A stretch of 64,000 bases of DNA from Dolomedes plantarius (lineage: Eukaryota > Arthropoda > Arachnida > Araneae > Dolomedidae), in assembly GCA_907164885.2 (NCBI GenBank), contig OU015492.1, positions 203,986,297 through 204,050,296 on the forward strand, in the 5' to 3' direction. A model generated the notes under the pieces. It saw only the letters and a program-made list of their open reading frames with translations. It did not search any database and was not told the origin of the DNA. Below, piece after piece: positions 9,525-22,140 of the stretch. How positions within the stretch are numbered: the first letter of the stretch is position 1; each line of letters begins with the position of its first letter. The translations under genes and the position numbers were made by a program.

Positions 9525-10139
9525 CAGTGGCGTAGCGAGCATAACTGGCGCCCGGGGCACGATATCTTTGTGGCGCCCCCCCCCCTGAAAAGCATATAGT
9601 AATATAATATATAGACCCTACATTGGCGGCCCCCATAAACATATAATAACATAATATATAGACTTTATATTGGCACTCCCCCCCGAAAAGCATATAGTAA
9701 CATAATATATAGACCTTATGTTGGGGCCCTCCCCTAAAAACATATAGTAATATAATATATAGCCCTTATATTGGCGCCCCCCACAAAATAATATAGTAAT
9801 ATAATATATATACATTATATTGGCGCCCTCCCCGAAAAACATATAGTAATATAATATATATAGACCTTATATTGGCGCCCCCCACAAAATAATATAGTAA
9901 TATAATATATATACATTATATTGGCGCCCTCCCCGAAAAACATATAGTAATATAATATATAGACCTTATATTGGGGCCCTCCCCTGAAAAACATATAGTA
10001 ATATAATATATAGACCTTATATTGGCATCCACCTCGAAAACATATTGAAATATAATATATAGATCTTACATTGGCGCCCCTCTGCGAGTGGCGCCCGGGG
10101 CATGATAGACACCCTTGCCCTCCCTTTGCTACACCACTG
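9525..10139. mobile_element. hAT-type MITE with perfect 8-bp target duplication
   Basis: The termini are CAGTGGCGTAGC at the left and, reverse-complemented, CAGTGGTGTAGC at the right. They are flanked by identical 8-bp direct repeats AGGATTAG (9517-9524 and 10140-10147). An 8-bp duplication with CAGTGGCGTAGC-type termini is typical of hAT elements. Subterminal TGGCGCCCGGGGCA occurs near each end. The 615-bp interior is almost all tandem repeat and has no transposase. Confidence 0.9.
9590..10080. repeat. ~50-bp tandem array inside the hAT MITE
   Basis: About nine to ten units of the type CATATAGTAATATAATATAT, AGACCTTATATTGGCGCC, CCCCCCGAAAAA. The TTGGCG motif recurs near 9623, 9667, 9718, 9768, 9818, 9870, 9920, 9971, 10021 and 10070. 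The minus-strand open frames of 74-85 codons here are translations of the array. Confidence 0.9.
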
Positions 10140-10147
10140 AGGATTAG

Positions 10148-10724
10148 ACCTTTTTCCTAAATGGATGTATGTTTATTTTCATCCCATACTTATACACCAG
10201 GTTGGAATATTAAGAGGCATTTAATATAAAAACACTTGACCCATTCAACGAAATTTGAACGCTTTGTCATGGTATTATACGCTTCTATCATCATAGACTG
10301 TCGTCGTCACATGTACATTATGTAAGAGTCATCTACGATGTCCGCTAAGATAGTATTGAGCAATTTATGTTATCGGCATCTAGAGGTATAAGTCCTGGTC
10401 ACTTACATTTTCCAGCAAGGTTCAGCATCTTGTCACAGTTCTCGATCGGTAATTTATTGTACAAACAAAAGGAAATTCTTTTAATTCTTTGATCAGCTAA
10501 CTCATCAGCTTTCAGCTAGTTTTGGGATTTCCGAAGAATCACGTAGAAACGTCTACAAAAATGTGAAGAGTAAAATACTTACTTTTAAATAGTCTGATAT
10601 TTTATCAAAAAGATCGTGAAGCAGTCGTCAATAATACGTGAAATTATTTTCTAGGCGTCATGAAAGATTAGAAGAATGCTACAAAATACTAAACCATCAT
10701 GTTTCTCTTTAGACTAGAAGGTAA
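10148..10724. other. No gene recognised
   Basis: Unique-looking sequence without motifs or long open frames that I can support. Confidence 0.5.
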
Positions 10725-11363
10725 CCCGTCATTTTGACGTCATAACACTAATAATGACGTCATAATGGAAAAAGTATATGAAAGTTAAAAAATATCCTGA
10801 ATTATCTAACAATATTGCATTTAATCCACCCTTTGTAAAAGCAAATCCTTTCATTATTTTTAATTTATTTAGTTCTTCATGCGATTGGAGTAGTAGACTG
10901 CCATCCAGTTTTTTACAGCTCACTACGTGATATGAATACTTGAGCTACTTGATTCATTCACATTCAAGCTTGTTTACTTTCAGAATTCATCGCAAAAGTC
11001 AACAGATTTTTAAAAACTGTTAAATATACAGCTAAAAACATCCAATTTTTTTAGTTCTGAATGTTTTATAGAAAAATAGGTTGAACAAACGTCATTTGAT
11101 GGAGAAGATATTAGATTTTAGGTAAGAAAAAATTCTGATCCACATCTGAAATTGAAATTAAGCCTAACCGGCCGTTTGTTTACTGAGGGCTTCAATTGAA
11201 AGATGAGTACAGCCCGGAAGTGTTATACAGAGACAAGGGCTATTATATATATATAATGATGATTTTGATTTAATGTCTTAATATTCAATACTTTGAACCG
11301 TGATTTTTTTTACCAATTTTGTGAGTTTTTAAAACGCACAAAAAGGACGCCGATTTTGACGGG
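10725..11363. mobile_element. PB-3: probable TTAA-type MITE
   Basis: The right end is CCGATTTTGACGGG followed by TTAA (11364-11367). Its reverse complement CCCGTCAAAATCGG pairs with the left end CCCGTCATTTTGACG, which is preceded by GTAA, a one-base change from TTAA. TGACGTCAT palindromes repeat near the left end. The subterminal CGTCATTTTGACG motif is shared with PB-2. No transposase motif was seen in the interior. Confidence 0.55.
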
Positions 11364-11367
11364 TTAA

Positions 11368-12567
11368 TTTAAGTTTGGTAAAAACTATTTGTCATATAGT
11401 AAATCATAACTGCAAACCATACAAAAACGTTTTACTTCACAACTCTAAAATTTTTCCAATTGGAGTCTTATTTTTAAGCAAAATAATAAATGTTATAACG
11501 TACTTCTCGTAGATCTCCATCAGTTTCACGAATGTATCACTTAGCTTAAGAGTTCTTATTTAAACCACATTTTAACAGTATTACATATTTACAAGAAAGT
11601 AATAATATTTTTTTTTGTTTTGAACAAAAAAGATGGTTTGAATTGAGAAACGCATTAAATGGAAAATTATTTAAACTTATGAAAAAACACTGCCAAAGAA
11701 AATTTCAATTTCTAAAACCCACCATTTTTAACTGCCAATATCTCACATATAATTGCGCTATCCAAATGATACCAGGACCCACCAAGAGAATAAAAAAAGC
11801 AAAATGTCATATAAACTAACTTCTTGGAAACTTTGTCTAATGGCTAAGATCCAAGGAAGATAAATAAAGTTTCGAATGCTACCAAACTTCAAAGTCACAG
11901 AACACTTAAAATTTGGCCAGAATCCAGAACATGGTAATCACTCTTATGGACATTGAATTGAATAAAACGAGAGAAAGAAAAGTCCTTCAGAATTCAACTT
12001 TTAGCACTTTTAGTTTTATCTACGATTTCACACACTTTGACATTAAATTCCAAACAGAAAAGAGGATTACAAAGTTGTTTTTTACGCTACATACACATTC
12101 ATACATGTGTTTGGTTTTTCGACGTAAATATGCCAATAATTTTTTTTTGTTGTTGCATAGTAGGGAACACACGTGAGTCCACGAGTCAATTAAACTTTGA
12201 AAATGTAAAACGTGTAAAAAATTTCAAATGAAATTTAGTTATAAAGTATATAAGAATATTTCATAATATTCTGTTTTGCTCACTTCGAATATGGTATTTC
12301 GGTTTAGGGTAACGGAACAGAGTTTTCTTGTTCAATTACTCAAAGTGCTTAGAAATTAAAAAAATGTCTTAAAAAGTATAATCAACCGGAATAGAAAAGA
12401 TAATTAGAAAATTTATTGGCATGATGTACATAATAAATGTCACAGAGAAATATCTCTCGTTTACGTTCTACTATAGTTATATATATCTTCATAATTTTGG
12501 CATTACATTCTGACAGCGGTATATGTAGATATGAATGTGCCTTAAAATATGAATGATGTAGTGTTCC
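11368..12567. other. No gene recognised
   Basis: AT-rich sequence. Two overlapping plus-strand open frames (11913-12231) have no recognisable motif or start context; I treat them as chance. Confidence 0.5.
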
Positions 12568-12790
<223 letters not shown>

Positions 12791-13236
12791 GTGGTTATCA
12801 AAATAATGGAAACACTAAGAATCATCATGAAAATATTTATTAATACGGGGCAGGATCACCTTTGTCATGTAATACCACCTGACTCACCTTGGAATTAGAT
12901 TATACAAATCATACATAGTGGTTAAAAATATATTATACCATTCTTCAGGGAAAAATCATGAAAGATCCTGTAGAGATGCTGTGGCGGATATCGATACCTT
13001 TATCTATCCGCTTATACAGATCACAGTGGTAGGATGACTTATAGTCGGGAGGATTGTACAGAGCAAGATAAGATATTTGACTTCTTTTTCATGGTCTTCA
13101 AACCAATGCTTGAAAGATTTAGCTGTATTTATTGGGGGATAATCATACCGGAGAATGCCATCTCCTGTAAGAAACAATGTTAGCACCATAAGATGGATTA
13201 GTGAGCTAAAATTTCGACATAGTTCTTCTCATTTAA

Positions 13237-13817
<581 letters not shown>

Positions 13818-14647
13818 TTAATCTCCATTTTAGGGTTACAATAGGGCCTGAAGAAAACCATGAGAAGCCATCCCAAACCCTAATAGTTCTACTTCCATGA
13901 TTGACAGTTGAGATGAGACAGCCAGAATCTTACGCTAGTGTAGGTGTTCTCCAGACATACGCACGTCCTGTTACGAGGAGCAATGTGAACAATGATTCGC
14001 CGGACCAAATGCCGTTTTTCGCCATATTACTCAACCAGGATTTGCGCTCGTGGCATCATTGTGAACGATATTTTGTTTTGGCATCTATTACAAGCGGCTT
14101 GGGAATAACTACTCTTCCGTAAATGCTTTGTTTGTGAAGTTCCCTTCTAGCTCTAATGGTTGATACCAGAACATGAAGATGCCGATTGACCTCTTCGGTC
14201 ATTTTGGTTGCAATTGTTTTTTTTCTTCGTGTCACAATTCGCTTCAAAACCTCGTCCGTCTCTTTCACTCCTCCCTCCCTTTCGTCCACTATTCTGTTTG
14301 GCAAAGGATGTTTTTCTCTGTTGCACTCTGTATGCTATCATGACTTTCGATACCATAGCTCGAAAAACACTCATTAGCCTGGGGGTTGCAGTAACAGGTA
14401 CTACAACTTAAACGCGCTCCAACAATTTCCCCTTCTCACAAGGTCTGTAAGGTTTGACATTTTACGCTGTTTCCCCCCCAAAAAGCGATGGCGTTAGCTT
14501 CATTAATACTACCTGACATTAGAATAATACATACACTATATTACATAAAAAATACCGGTGGCCAGACCCGTTTTTTAAGAAATACGAAGCACATTCATAA
14601 ACACCACTAATATTGATAGGTGTTTCCATTATTTTGATAACCACCTA

Positions 14648-14684
14648 TATATATATATATGTGTATATATATATTAATATATTT

Positions 14685-14758
<74 letters not shown>

Positions 14759-14769
14759 CGTATATATTA

Positions 14770-14840
<71 letters not shown>
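14648..14840. repeat. (TA)n microsatellite with GT interruptions
   Basis: Continues the TA tract into which the Tc1 element inserted. It contains a GTGTGTGTGCG patch and two TATATTAATATATT blocks. Confidence 0.95.
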
Positions 14841-14843
<3 letters not shown>

Positions 14844-15645
14844 CCACTTAAACCCTCAAAAGGCACGAAGTTCTTTCTTTATATTTTTTTAAAGAAAGAG
14901 TGATAAGATGGGATGGAATACAGTCGTAAAATACATCCCTTTCTGTGTTAGACATAACATAATAATTTCCCCTTAAACGCTTTAGCACAACATTGCTCTC
15001 TTAACTTGACCCGGGGGCATCTTTACCCGTCCGGGTCCGATTTCAATTTTCTCCAGTGACAAACAAAGACAGGGACTCTATTTTTCCCACCTCCCACATC
15101 CTGGTTGCGGCTTCCTGGACCCTGAAACACATAAATTTTCCTACGAAGTGTCCACTGTCACTTAGGCAAACGTGACATTATTAGATTCAGCTCGTTATCA
15201 AACCGTGAAACGTAAGCTATAAGGTGAATCTTCGTCTGAGACTATTAGTATTCAAAGAGGTATAAGCAGCCTCCTGAAAACTTCATTACGTGAAACTACC
15301 ATAGAAAACTTTTTCTTGCACCCTTCCTGTGGTGAAATGTTAAAACTGTTGCGCAGATATGTTGTAATAAATATAGGAAGAAATATTTTCTTCTGTTACT
15401 ATAATCATGTGTATCTACTTATAAGTCTGAAAATTAAGTCGTATTTTTAAAATTATAAAAAATAATTTTAATAAATGATGATTAACGTAAATTAAAGAGT
15501 GTTTTAGGGTAAATTATCTAATATATGTATATACAGGTGTGTGTGTGTGCCTGTCCAAAAGCCAAAATTTCGGCTATAAGAATCAACCGCTTATAAGAAT
15601 CAAAAACAATAATAACAAACGTGATTCTTATAAGCGGAAATCACT
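14841..15645 (+). mobile_element. Pogo-like MITE, family P1, left end lost
   Basis: From AAGCCACTTAAACCCTC to the right terminus it is collinear with the complete copy at 49290-50229, sharing TTTACCCGTCCGGGTCCG and TTATAAGAATCAACCGCTTA. The right TIR reads, reverse-complemented, CAGTGATTTCCGCTTATAAG, followed on the plus strand by TA. The left part was replaced by the TA tract. Confidence 0.8.
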
Positions 15646-15647
15646 GT

Positions 15648-16159
15648 ATTTATAATGCTGCGTAATATACGTTTTGTAGTGAATGTATGTTTATAATTCT
15701 TGAGAAGCTACTTTCGCTGAATTTGTAGTATTATTACCTCTCTTCACTTGTTGTATACGAAGAGAAAAGCTTGAAGATTAATAACTTCGTGGGACTAGAT
15801 ATTATTAATATCAACTCTTGCATTGTGTTCAAGGTGGAAATGAGTCGCCTTCGCAATTATTCAGTCGTCGCACCCCGAGAAATATACCTGGGTAGATTTG
15901 TAATCACTCTTCCGGTGATGTGTATTTTGGAATTTTGTTTCCTGTACCTTCAAAGTGTCATAATAAAAGAGGAAATATAAATGAACAGAGTGTAGTTCCT
16001 GAAATATTAAAATATTAGGTTATAAATGTTAAAATGTTTTTATTAAATATATAAATACAATGTTGTTACTAAATGTCTAATTAAATGGATACTATTGTAG
16101 TTGAAAATCATATCAACAAAAGTATTTAGATGATGTATACGAGGTTCCATAACATTTTT
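15648..16159. other. No gene recognised
   Basis: A 69-codon open frame (15771-15980) has no recognisable motif. Nothing else is seen. Confidence 0.45.
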
Positions 16160-16345
16160 CATATGGAGGGACATCCTCGATCAAAATTTTCGCATTTATC
16201 TTTAAAATATTCGACAAAAAAATTGGGAATTTGAATTTCAATGAATTTTCTTGCACCACACAAATTTACGAAAATGTGAATTGACTGTTCCTGTATCGTT
16301 TTTTATTTTTTATTTTACAAAATTTGAATTGAGTAATGGTACTTA
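16160..16345 (+). repeat. Dispersed repeat D1, copy 1
   Basis: Shares several blocks, including AATTTTCTTGCACCA and CAAAATTTGAATTGAGTAATGG, with the reverse complement of 21950-22140. Order and spacing are kept, so it is a diverged repeat of unknown class. Confidence 0.6.
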
Positions 16346-17182
16346 TTCAATAGTAGTTAACAGTTTGAATTGTATCACTGTTGAAGTCTATATTAATGGA
16401 AAACTAGACTAATTTTTCAAAAAAGTAAATATTAAAAAATATTTCGAGGGCTTGTGGCGTCGCGCCACGAAAAATGCCTCCGTTCGTGTCGTCCCTTCAT
16501 AGGGGGTAATGCTTTCCGCCTATATGGTGCCCCCAGAGTAAAATGGGCAGTAAAATGGTGGCGTAGTATAGGCGAATGTTTGATCACAAGTGCCTCCGAA
16601 TTGGAAAAAAAAAATATTTTGAAAAATGCACATGCTGTGTGTCGCAAAGTTTGAGCGACATAAAAGAATTTGCAGTAAATTGAAGGAATCCACGGGAAAA
16701 TTCGAGAAATGGATAGCGGTCAAGGGGACAAGGTGAAGGTATCGTGAGAAAGGACATTAGGATACTTAGAACATCGAAAAACCGCAAAAGGAGATACATG
16801 CGAAATACTGGAACAGGAAACGATAGGTGAAGAGGGACAATTAGAGACAAGGTACTAATGAATAAGAGGAAATAGAGCGGAAATAGATTTAACCCTCCAA
16901 CAGTCACCCACCTGCTTTCTTCTTCCCTAATGGCGGCCATCGGAAGGTTGGAAGTCTCCCCTTTTTTCCTTCTACCTTCAAATGATCCTTCCCACTTGTC
17001 CCCTTTCTTTTCACTTTTAGTTAGTCTCTTAACTGTTCTTCGGTTGAATCAAAGTTCATTGGTTGACACCTGTCCCCCACGCGTAATGTTGGTGGGTTAA
17101 GGAGCAACAGATTTGATGATAGCCCTGCGGCGGACGCGAACAAAGAATATATACGGCAGCAGGGAGGAAATGGTTTCAAAGA
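16346..17182. other. No gene recognised; relatively GC-rich from 16440
   Basis: Several overlapping open frames on both strands (16432-16940), none with a recognisable domain. AATGGCGGCCAT, a YY1-like sequence sometimes found at metazoan promoters, occurs at about 16928. This is not enough to call a promoter or exon. Confidence 0.35.
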
Positions 17183-17801
17183 TAAGGCCGTCCGCACACG
17201 GAGCAACTCAAAAGAAACTGATAACCGACTCCAATCAGAAACCAGTCCGTGATGAGTCGTAACCTATGTAATTGAATGGAGCCACGAACACGGCGCAACT
17301 GGTTACAAACCCGTCAGCAACGCGTTTGTAATCAGTCGCAGGCAACTCAACGTGTCGAGTCGCTAGCAACTTCAGTCGCCAATTTCTCTTGCGTTGTGCG
17401 TGTTATTACACAATCTATGTTACAGCCGCTCTTTTGGCAAGCTGCCAAATGACGTACATGAGTCACGTGACTTCTGCCTAGCGATGAAAGGAAATTCTAA
17501 CGTTTTTTGTTGTATGGAATATGTGCGCCCATATTTACAGTCCATTTTTAAACGATTGATAAAAAACAATCTATTTTGACAATTTTTTAAAATAATTTAA
17601 TTTCTTATAATAATTTAACTAAAAAATGCCCGGAATAATGATGATCTTCCTTCCATGACAGGTCGCAAACTATTGATTTGAATCACTTTTGAGTAGGACC
17701 GTGTGCGGAGCCGCATCACTAACGAGTTTGCAACCGATAAGCAATTTCAGTCTCTAACCAGTTGAGTTTCCTTTGAGTTGCTCCGTATGCGGACGGCCTT
17801 A
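17183..17801. mobile_element. TIR element (MITE), superfamily not assigned
   Basis: The left end AAGGCCGTCCGCACACGGAG and the reverse complement of the right end AAGGCCGTCCGCATACGGAG match, and matching continues into CAACTCAAAxGAAACT. TAA and TTA lie at the outer borders, but a clear target duplication is not resolved. The ~620-bp interior has no transposase motif. Confidence 0.75.
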
Positions 17802-19180
17802 GAAGTAAGACATATGAACGATGACCAAGCAAGATTAGAGGACTCGATGAATGTTAATTTCGCGCGGCAGGCGGATGCAAGAAGGAAGTCCCCTACAATT
17901 AGCGATGGGAAGAAGGAAACTTCTCACGGAGCCAAAATTTTGGACCAGGCTTCCTGTGCGTCGCAGGTAGAGAGTTGCTTCTGTTGAATAGGCTGAGACG
18001 TAGAAGTTCGGAGGCAATAAGTTGATGGCGGCGGGACCATTCCGAGGAGCGGAGCTCTAATAGATGATTTCCAGTCCCTCCAGCCGTACGAGACGCAATC
18101 CGGTCCAGAAGTCAACCGATGCGATGGACTATTGAAGCGATACGGTACAGGAATTCGATCATGAACTCCGGGCGGACTAGAGGAAAGAATCCCCTACGTA
18201 GATGAGCAAGAAGCGCCCGCCATCATGTTATTGTTGTTTCCAATCCCTTTGGAGTAGGAAAGCCTACACCAAGTCCAAAGGACCTAGGTCCTCAAATCCT
18301 AGGTCCTCGGCGAAGGGTAGTAAGCAGCTTCACTTTAAGGCGAGGTACCACTAGGGCTGAAGTCTGACTTGAACTCGAAGAACATCGGTCCCGTGATTTT
18401 GAACCGAGTCAATTGACGAGACCGGAACAATAGACCCCGCACCTCCAGAGGTAAATTTGAGAACGTGGAGGACATTGTAGCAAGCCTACAATGTCCACCT
18501 ACAATGTACCACCTACAATGTACACCTGTAGCAAGCCTACAATGTAAATTGCCACGACCTATTTTACGTGCCCCGGCCACCATTAGTGAACACGGTGGTG
18601 GATTTGCAACGACGAGCATCGAACAAGGGACTTTTAGATCACTTTCCCAACCGGGCCACCGCGTCCTCTAACATCATGTGCCAATCATCCTGTGCCAGTA
18701 TAATAGTGATTTCTTTAGTGTGATGAAAGATTGCCGAGGAAAAGTGTATCGTCGGTCCTGAATCATCCCGACAAGGTATTTTAAATGTGTCGTTCTCTCA
18801 CATTTAATTTAAATTTACATCGTTGCTTCATGAATATTAACGAATTAAGAATTACTGAGTATTAGGAAATAATACGATTAAATATTCTAAATGAACCTGA
18901 GCATTAAGTCTAATTTATCCTGATGTCATTAATTTAAATCTCTTAATGTTGGTAATTAATCGAATGTAAGGAACAAAGAAATGAATAATTACTTAAATGT
19001 ATTTTTTTTTAAATATGATGGTAATAGATGTGTAAGTTATGCATTTGATAAGATGGTAATTAAAGTTAATGTATTGTTGCATGATATAGTCTTTTCAATA
19101 AATCTATCTGTTATTATCAATCAAATTCATTCTTAATGATTCCACTATTGATGACGATTAGATAATAATAATTATATATA
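17802..19180. other. No gene recognised
   Basis: Moderately GC-rich up to about 18700, then AT-rich. Short local repeats: CCTAGGTCCTC twice at 18285-18310 and AGCCTACAATGT/CCTACAATGT about five times at 18480-18545. The open frames here show no recognised domain. Confidence 0.4.
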
Positions 19181-19186
19181 TATACA

Positions 19187-20496
19187 CAACCTTTGTCCAG
19201 AAAGTTCGGTGAATGACGTCATAGAGCTCACGGTCCCAAGAGTTTGCAACTGGCGCATACCGTGCCGGACAGGTGAAGACTGGTCTGAACCAGTTCCTGA
19301 GCGGCGGCGCTGTGAGTTAGCTTATCGTGTGGAAACAGTTCATTGTAGAGTGAAGGTGTTGTGCGCTTGGTCGAAATTCAAAATGGATCAGCGAACGAAT
19401 ATGCTCTTCTGTTTCAAACTTGGAAAATCAGGAAACAGAATCATGGAGTGCTGCTTAAAGTTTACGAAGACCGTGCTGTCACCGTGAAGTGCGCGTATGA
19501 GTGGTTTAAATGCTTCCGAGAAAGGCGGGACACCATTGAAGATTACCCCCGAAGTGGGGGTCTGCAACTGCACGCATCCCAGATAACGTACAGAAAGTGA
19601 AGGAATTGTTTGTCAAGGATCGTCGTGTGACAGTGCGAATGATAGCGGAGGAAGTGCGAATTGGTCGTGAGATGGCCCACCTCATACTGACCCAGGATTT
19701 AGGTAAATGCAAGTTTTGCTCCTGACTTGTGCCCCACACTTTGACGCCGGAACAAATTCAAATGCCGCTTGACGCCTGTGGAGACACCATCGACATGGCG
19801 GATCGAAACCCAAATTTCCTGAAAACCATTGTCACGGGTGACGAAACCTGGTGCCTGAAGTACGACACCGACGGCAAGCGTCAGAGTATGGAGTGGCGGT
19901 GTCCAGGGTCGCCGAAAAGCAAGAAGGTGCGAAGTGAGAAATCCCGCATCAAGACAATGATCGTGGTATTCTTCGACTCTGAGGGTCTCATCCATAAAGA
20001 ATTCCTCCCTGAGGGCACCACGTTAAATGCCTTTAAGCACGTGGATATACTGAAACGTCTGCTACAACGGATCAATCGGGTACGACCCCAGTACGCCAAG
20101 CAAGGCAACTGGACCCTGCTTCACGACAATGCACGGCCACATATACTGCCTTTCTGCTGTAGTAGTTCCTGGAGAGTTTTGTCCCTGAATCACCCACCCT
20201 ACTCCCCAGACTTGTCTTCCCCGGACTTTTTCTTGTTCCCCAAATTGAAATCAGCCACAGAATTGAAGGGCCACAGGATTTCGGATATTTCGGACATCCA
20301 ACGTAATGCTACGACCCAGCTGAAGGCCATCCTTAAAGACGAATACGCCAAAAATTTCCAAGACTTGTACAGCCGTTCCCAGATGTGCATTCCAGCCTAC
20401 GGGGATTACTTCTGAGGACGGTAACAGCTGTTTCATGTAAGACAACAATCCATTGTAACTATAGACACATTCACCGAACTTTCTGAACAAAGGTTG
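19187..20496 (+). mobile_element. Mariner element, near full length
   Basis: The TIRs are CAACCTTTGTCCAGAAAGTT at the left and, reverse-complemented, CAACCTTTGTTCAGAAAGTT at the right; identity continues to CGGTGAATG with one mismatch over 29 bp. TA-rich sequence lies on both sides. The length of ~1.31 kb is standard for mariner. It encodes one transposase, now broken. Confidence 0.93.
19383..20415 (+). pseudogene. Mariner transposase (D,D34D family), frameshifted
   Basis: Starts MDQRTNMLFCFKLGK, the usual mariner N-terminus. The reading then moves frame near 19440 (LLKVYEDRAVT, YEWFKCFRERR, IEDYPRSGG) and again near 19560 (ARIPDNVQKVKELF, IAEEVRIGREMAH). An in-frame TGA near 19723 precedes LVPHTLTPEQIQ. 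The catalytic part is open from there to the stop: VTGDETW, then LLHDNARPH, then HPPYSPDLSSPDFFLFPKLK, ending YGDYF. The total span equals about 344 codons, the normal family size. Only 32 residues separate the last two catalytic Asp instead of 34; the CCSSSWRV stretch looks out of frame, with FLESFVPE in the neighbouring frame. Inactive copy. Confidence 0.92.
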
Positions 20497-20509
20497 TATA
20501 TATATATAC

Positions 20510-20603
<94 letters not shown>
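20497..20603. repeat. (TA)n microsatellite
   Basis: TA tract starting directly at the mariner right end. A shorter TA stretch flanks the left end. Confidence 0.95.
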
Positions 20604-20607
<4 letters not shown>

Positions 20608-20789
20608 TGTACTAATCTACCAACCACATACGAATCTATCTACTATACGGTGCTATAAGACCAACTTCCAGATGGAAAAACGAGACTAAAAAATAATGAT
20701 GCAGAATAAGATAAATACCAATTGTATATCCACAATTAGATACATAAAAAACCTCGTAGCGTAACGTAGGGATTGTGTGGTCAACTAAT

Positions 20790-20865
20790 GTACCTGAGGT
20801 ATCCTATTGGTAGTTCGTCGGCTTTCGTCACCGAGGGTGCCCGGCTCGAATCCCTACAAGCACCA
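20790..20865 (+). ncRNA. tRNA-like sequence (possible SINE head)
   Basis: TATTGGTAGTTCGTCGG resembles box A and GCCCGGCTCGAATCCC resembles box B, about 35 nt apart, followed by TACAAGCACCA. The acceptor stem does not pair, which argues against a functional tRNA. The downstream stretch to about 21100 could be a SINE body, but no second copy in this window confirms it. Confidence 0.45.
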
Positions 20866-21192
20866 ATAAATACTTCTATGTCTAGGCGGGATATAATTAA
20901 TCCGTAGACTGGAAAGTCTCTTAGAGAGGATGGGTGAGGGTGCGATCCCCCCAGATGTCGCCCCTGGGGTTGCTCGGTTAAAATTGAGGTTCCACCTAGC
21001 TAAGATGGATTCCGACCTTTGTCGTGCTATTGCAAAGCGGGGTCGCCCTCCTCAGTCCGCAAAGTATCTATGGACCTGGTCTGGAACGCTTCCATTAGCA
21101 ACAAAGACAACAAATAATGTGACACCTAATTCTCTTTCCTGTTCTCGTTCGTTTGGGGCGATCTGGTGAGATTCATATACTGAAATATTTCT

Positions 21193-21259
21193 TTTGCAAT
21201 TCCAAGAGTAAATTTGCAATTCCAAGAGTCTTTCACTTTTCTTTTGCAATTCCAAGAGT
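21193..21259 (+). repeat. Three copies of TTTGCAATTCCAAGAGT
   Basis: Exact 17-bp copies at 21193-21209, 21213-21229 and 21243-21259. Confidence 0.9.
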
Positions 21260-21379
21260 ACCATTATTCTAAGACGCAAAATAAGAATACCTTATTTTAT
21301 CACAAGACACATCTGTTATAAAGCCATGCGCTTTATAACTTGCTCAATTGCAATTTAATTGCACTAAAAAATATCGAAT

Positions 21380-21690
21380 GAAGTTATCTCCACTGGGGGC
21401 GATGCATGCCAAGTAGGACAACCTTCCGCGTCTTTTGCGCATGCGCTTGGCGTCATTTGCATCTTGGCAACATTGAACGAACGGGTTTTTCTGGTCTCGT
21501 TGAGAAGACACTGAATGCTTGGCTACGTTTGAGGTGGCAGGCTTTTTTTTTTGTGCGTGTGCTGTGGGGTGCTGGGAGCGAGAGAGATGGACCTAAGGTT
21601 TCTACCATTTCTTACTTTTTTAAGCGAATGTTCCTGATGAATATTTTTTTGTACGTGGGGAGTCACGTGGGGTGTTCATAATATGAAGGT
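21380..21690 (+). promoter_or_regulatory. Possible promoter-like GC island with NRF1-type palindrome
   Basis: A locally GC-richer patch contains TTGCGCATGCGCTTGG, matching the NRF1 consensus core GCGCATGCGC, followed by several ATGs and a splice-donor-like AAGGTGTAAGT at about 21683. Animal housekeeping promoters often look like this. No exon with a recognisable protein follows, so it may equally be part of a repeat. Confidence 0.25.
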
Positions 21691-21949
21691 GTAAGTTTCC
21701 TTCTTTAATCTTAAATAGAGTACGATTTATATCTTTGTAACTCCACAGTGAGAAGCAATTCTCGGTTATGCTATTAAACTACTATCTTCATGTGCTGCTA
21801 GTTTAATAAATTAATTTTAATTCTTAGTCTTAACGCAATATACACCTGGCCACTTGCGACACGGTCACAACATCTCTAAACAAAAAAGCAGAAAGTTTAC
21901 AGTAAATGCTGTAACCATATCATAATTGTCCCCATCCACAGCTAACCAC

Positions 21950-22140
21950 CATTACTCAATTCAAATTTTGAAAACAAAGGCATCAACTATAGGAACAGAG
22001 AATTCATATTTTTGAAAATTTTCTTGGTGCAAGGAAATATAATTCAACTCAAACCTCCATTGTTGACAAATATTTTAAAGGAAAACGAGCAATGAAATAA
22101 AGATAAACGGAAAAATAACTCGACGATGGACCTCTGTACA
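21950..22140 (-). repeat. Dispersed repeat D1, copy 2
   Basis: The reverse complement aligns with 16160-16345 (TCCTTGCACCAAGAAAATTT, CTCTGTTCCTATAG, CAAAATTTGAATTGAGTAAT). Confidence 0.6.

Noticed and set aside
9436..9842. Cys/Gly-rich minus-strand frames of 74-85 codons
   Set aside because: They are translations of the ~50-bp tandem array in the hAT MITE.
14056..14411. Plus-strand frames opposite the Tc1 transposase
   Set aside because: They are antisense shadows of the Tc1 pseudogene, whose minus-strand motifs are clear.
16432..16940. Several overlapping open frames suggesting an exon
   Set aside because: Frames on both strands overlap, none has a recognised domain, and there is no splice or start context that favours one.
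20790..20865. Functional tRNA gene ending in CACCA
   Set aside because: No acceptor pairing on the 5' side; CCA is not normally encoded in animal tRNA genes.
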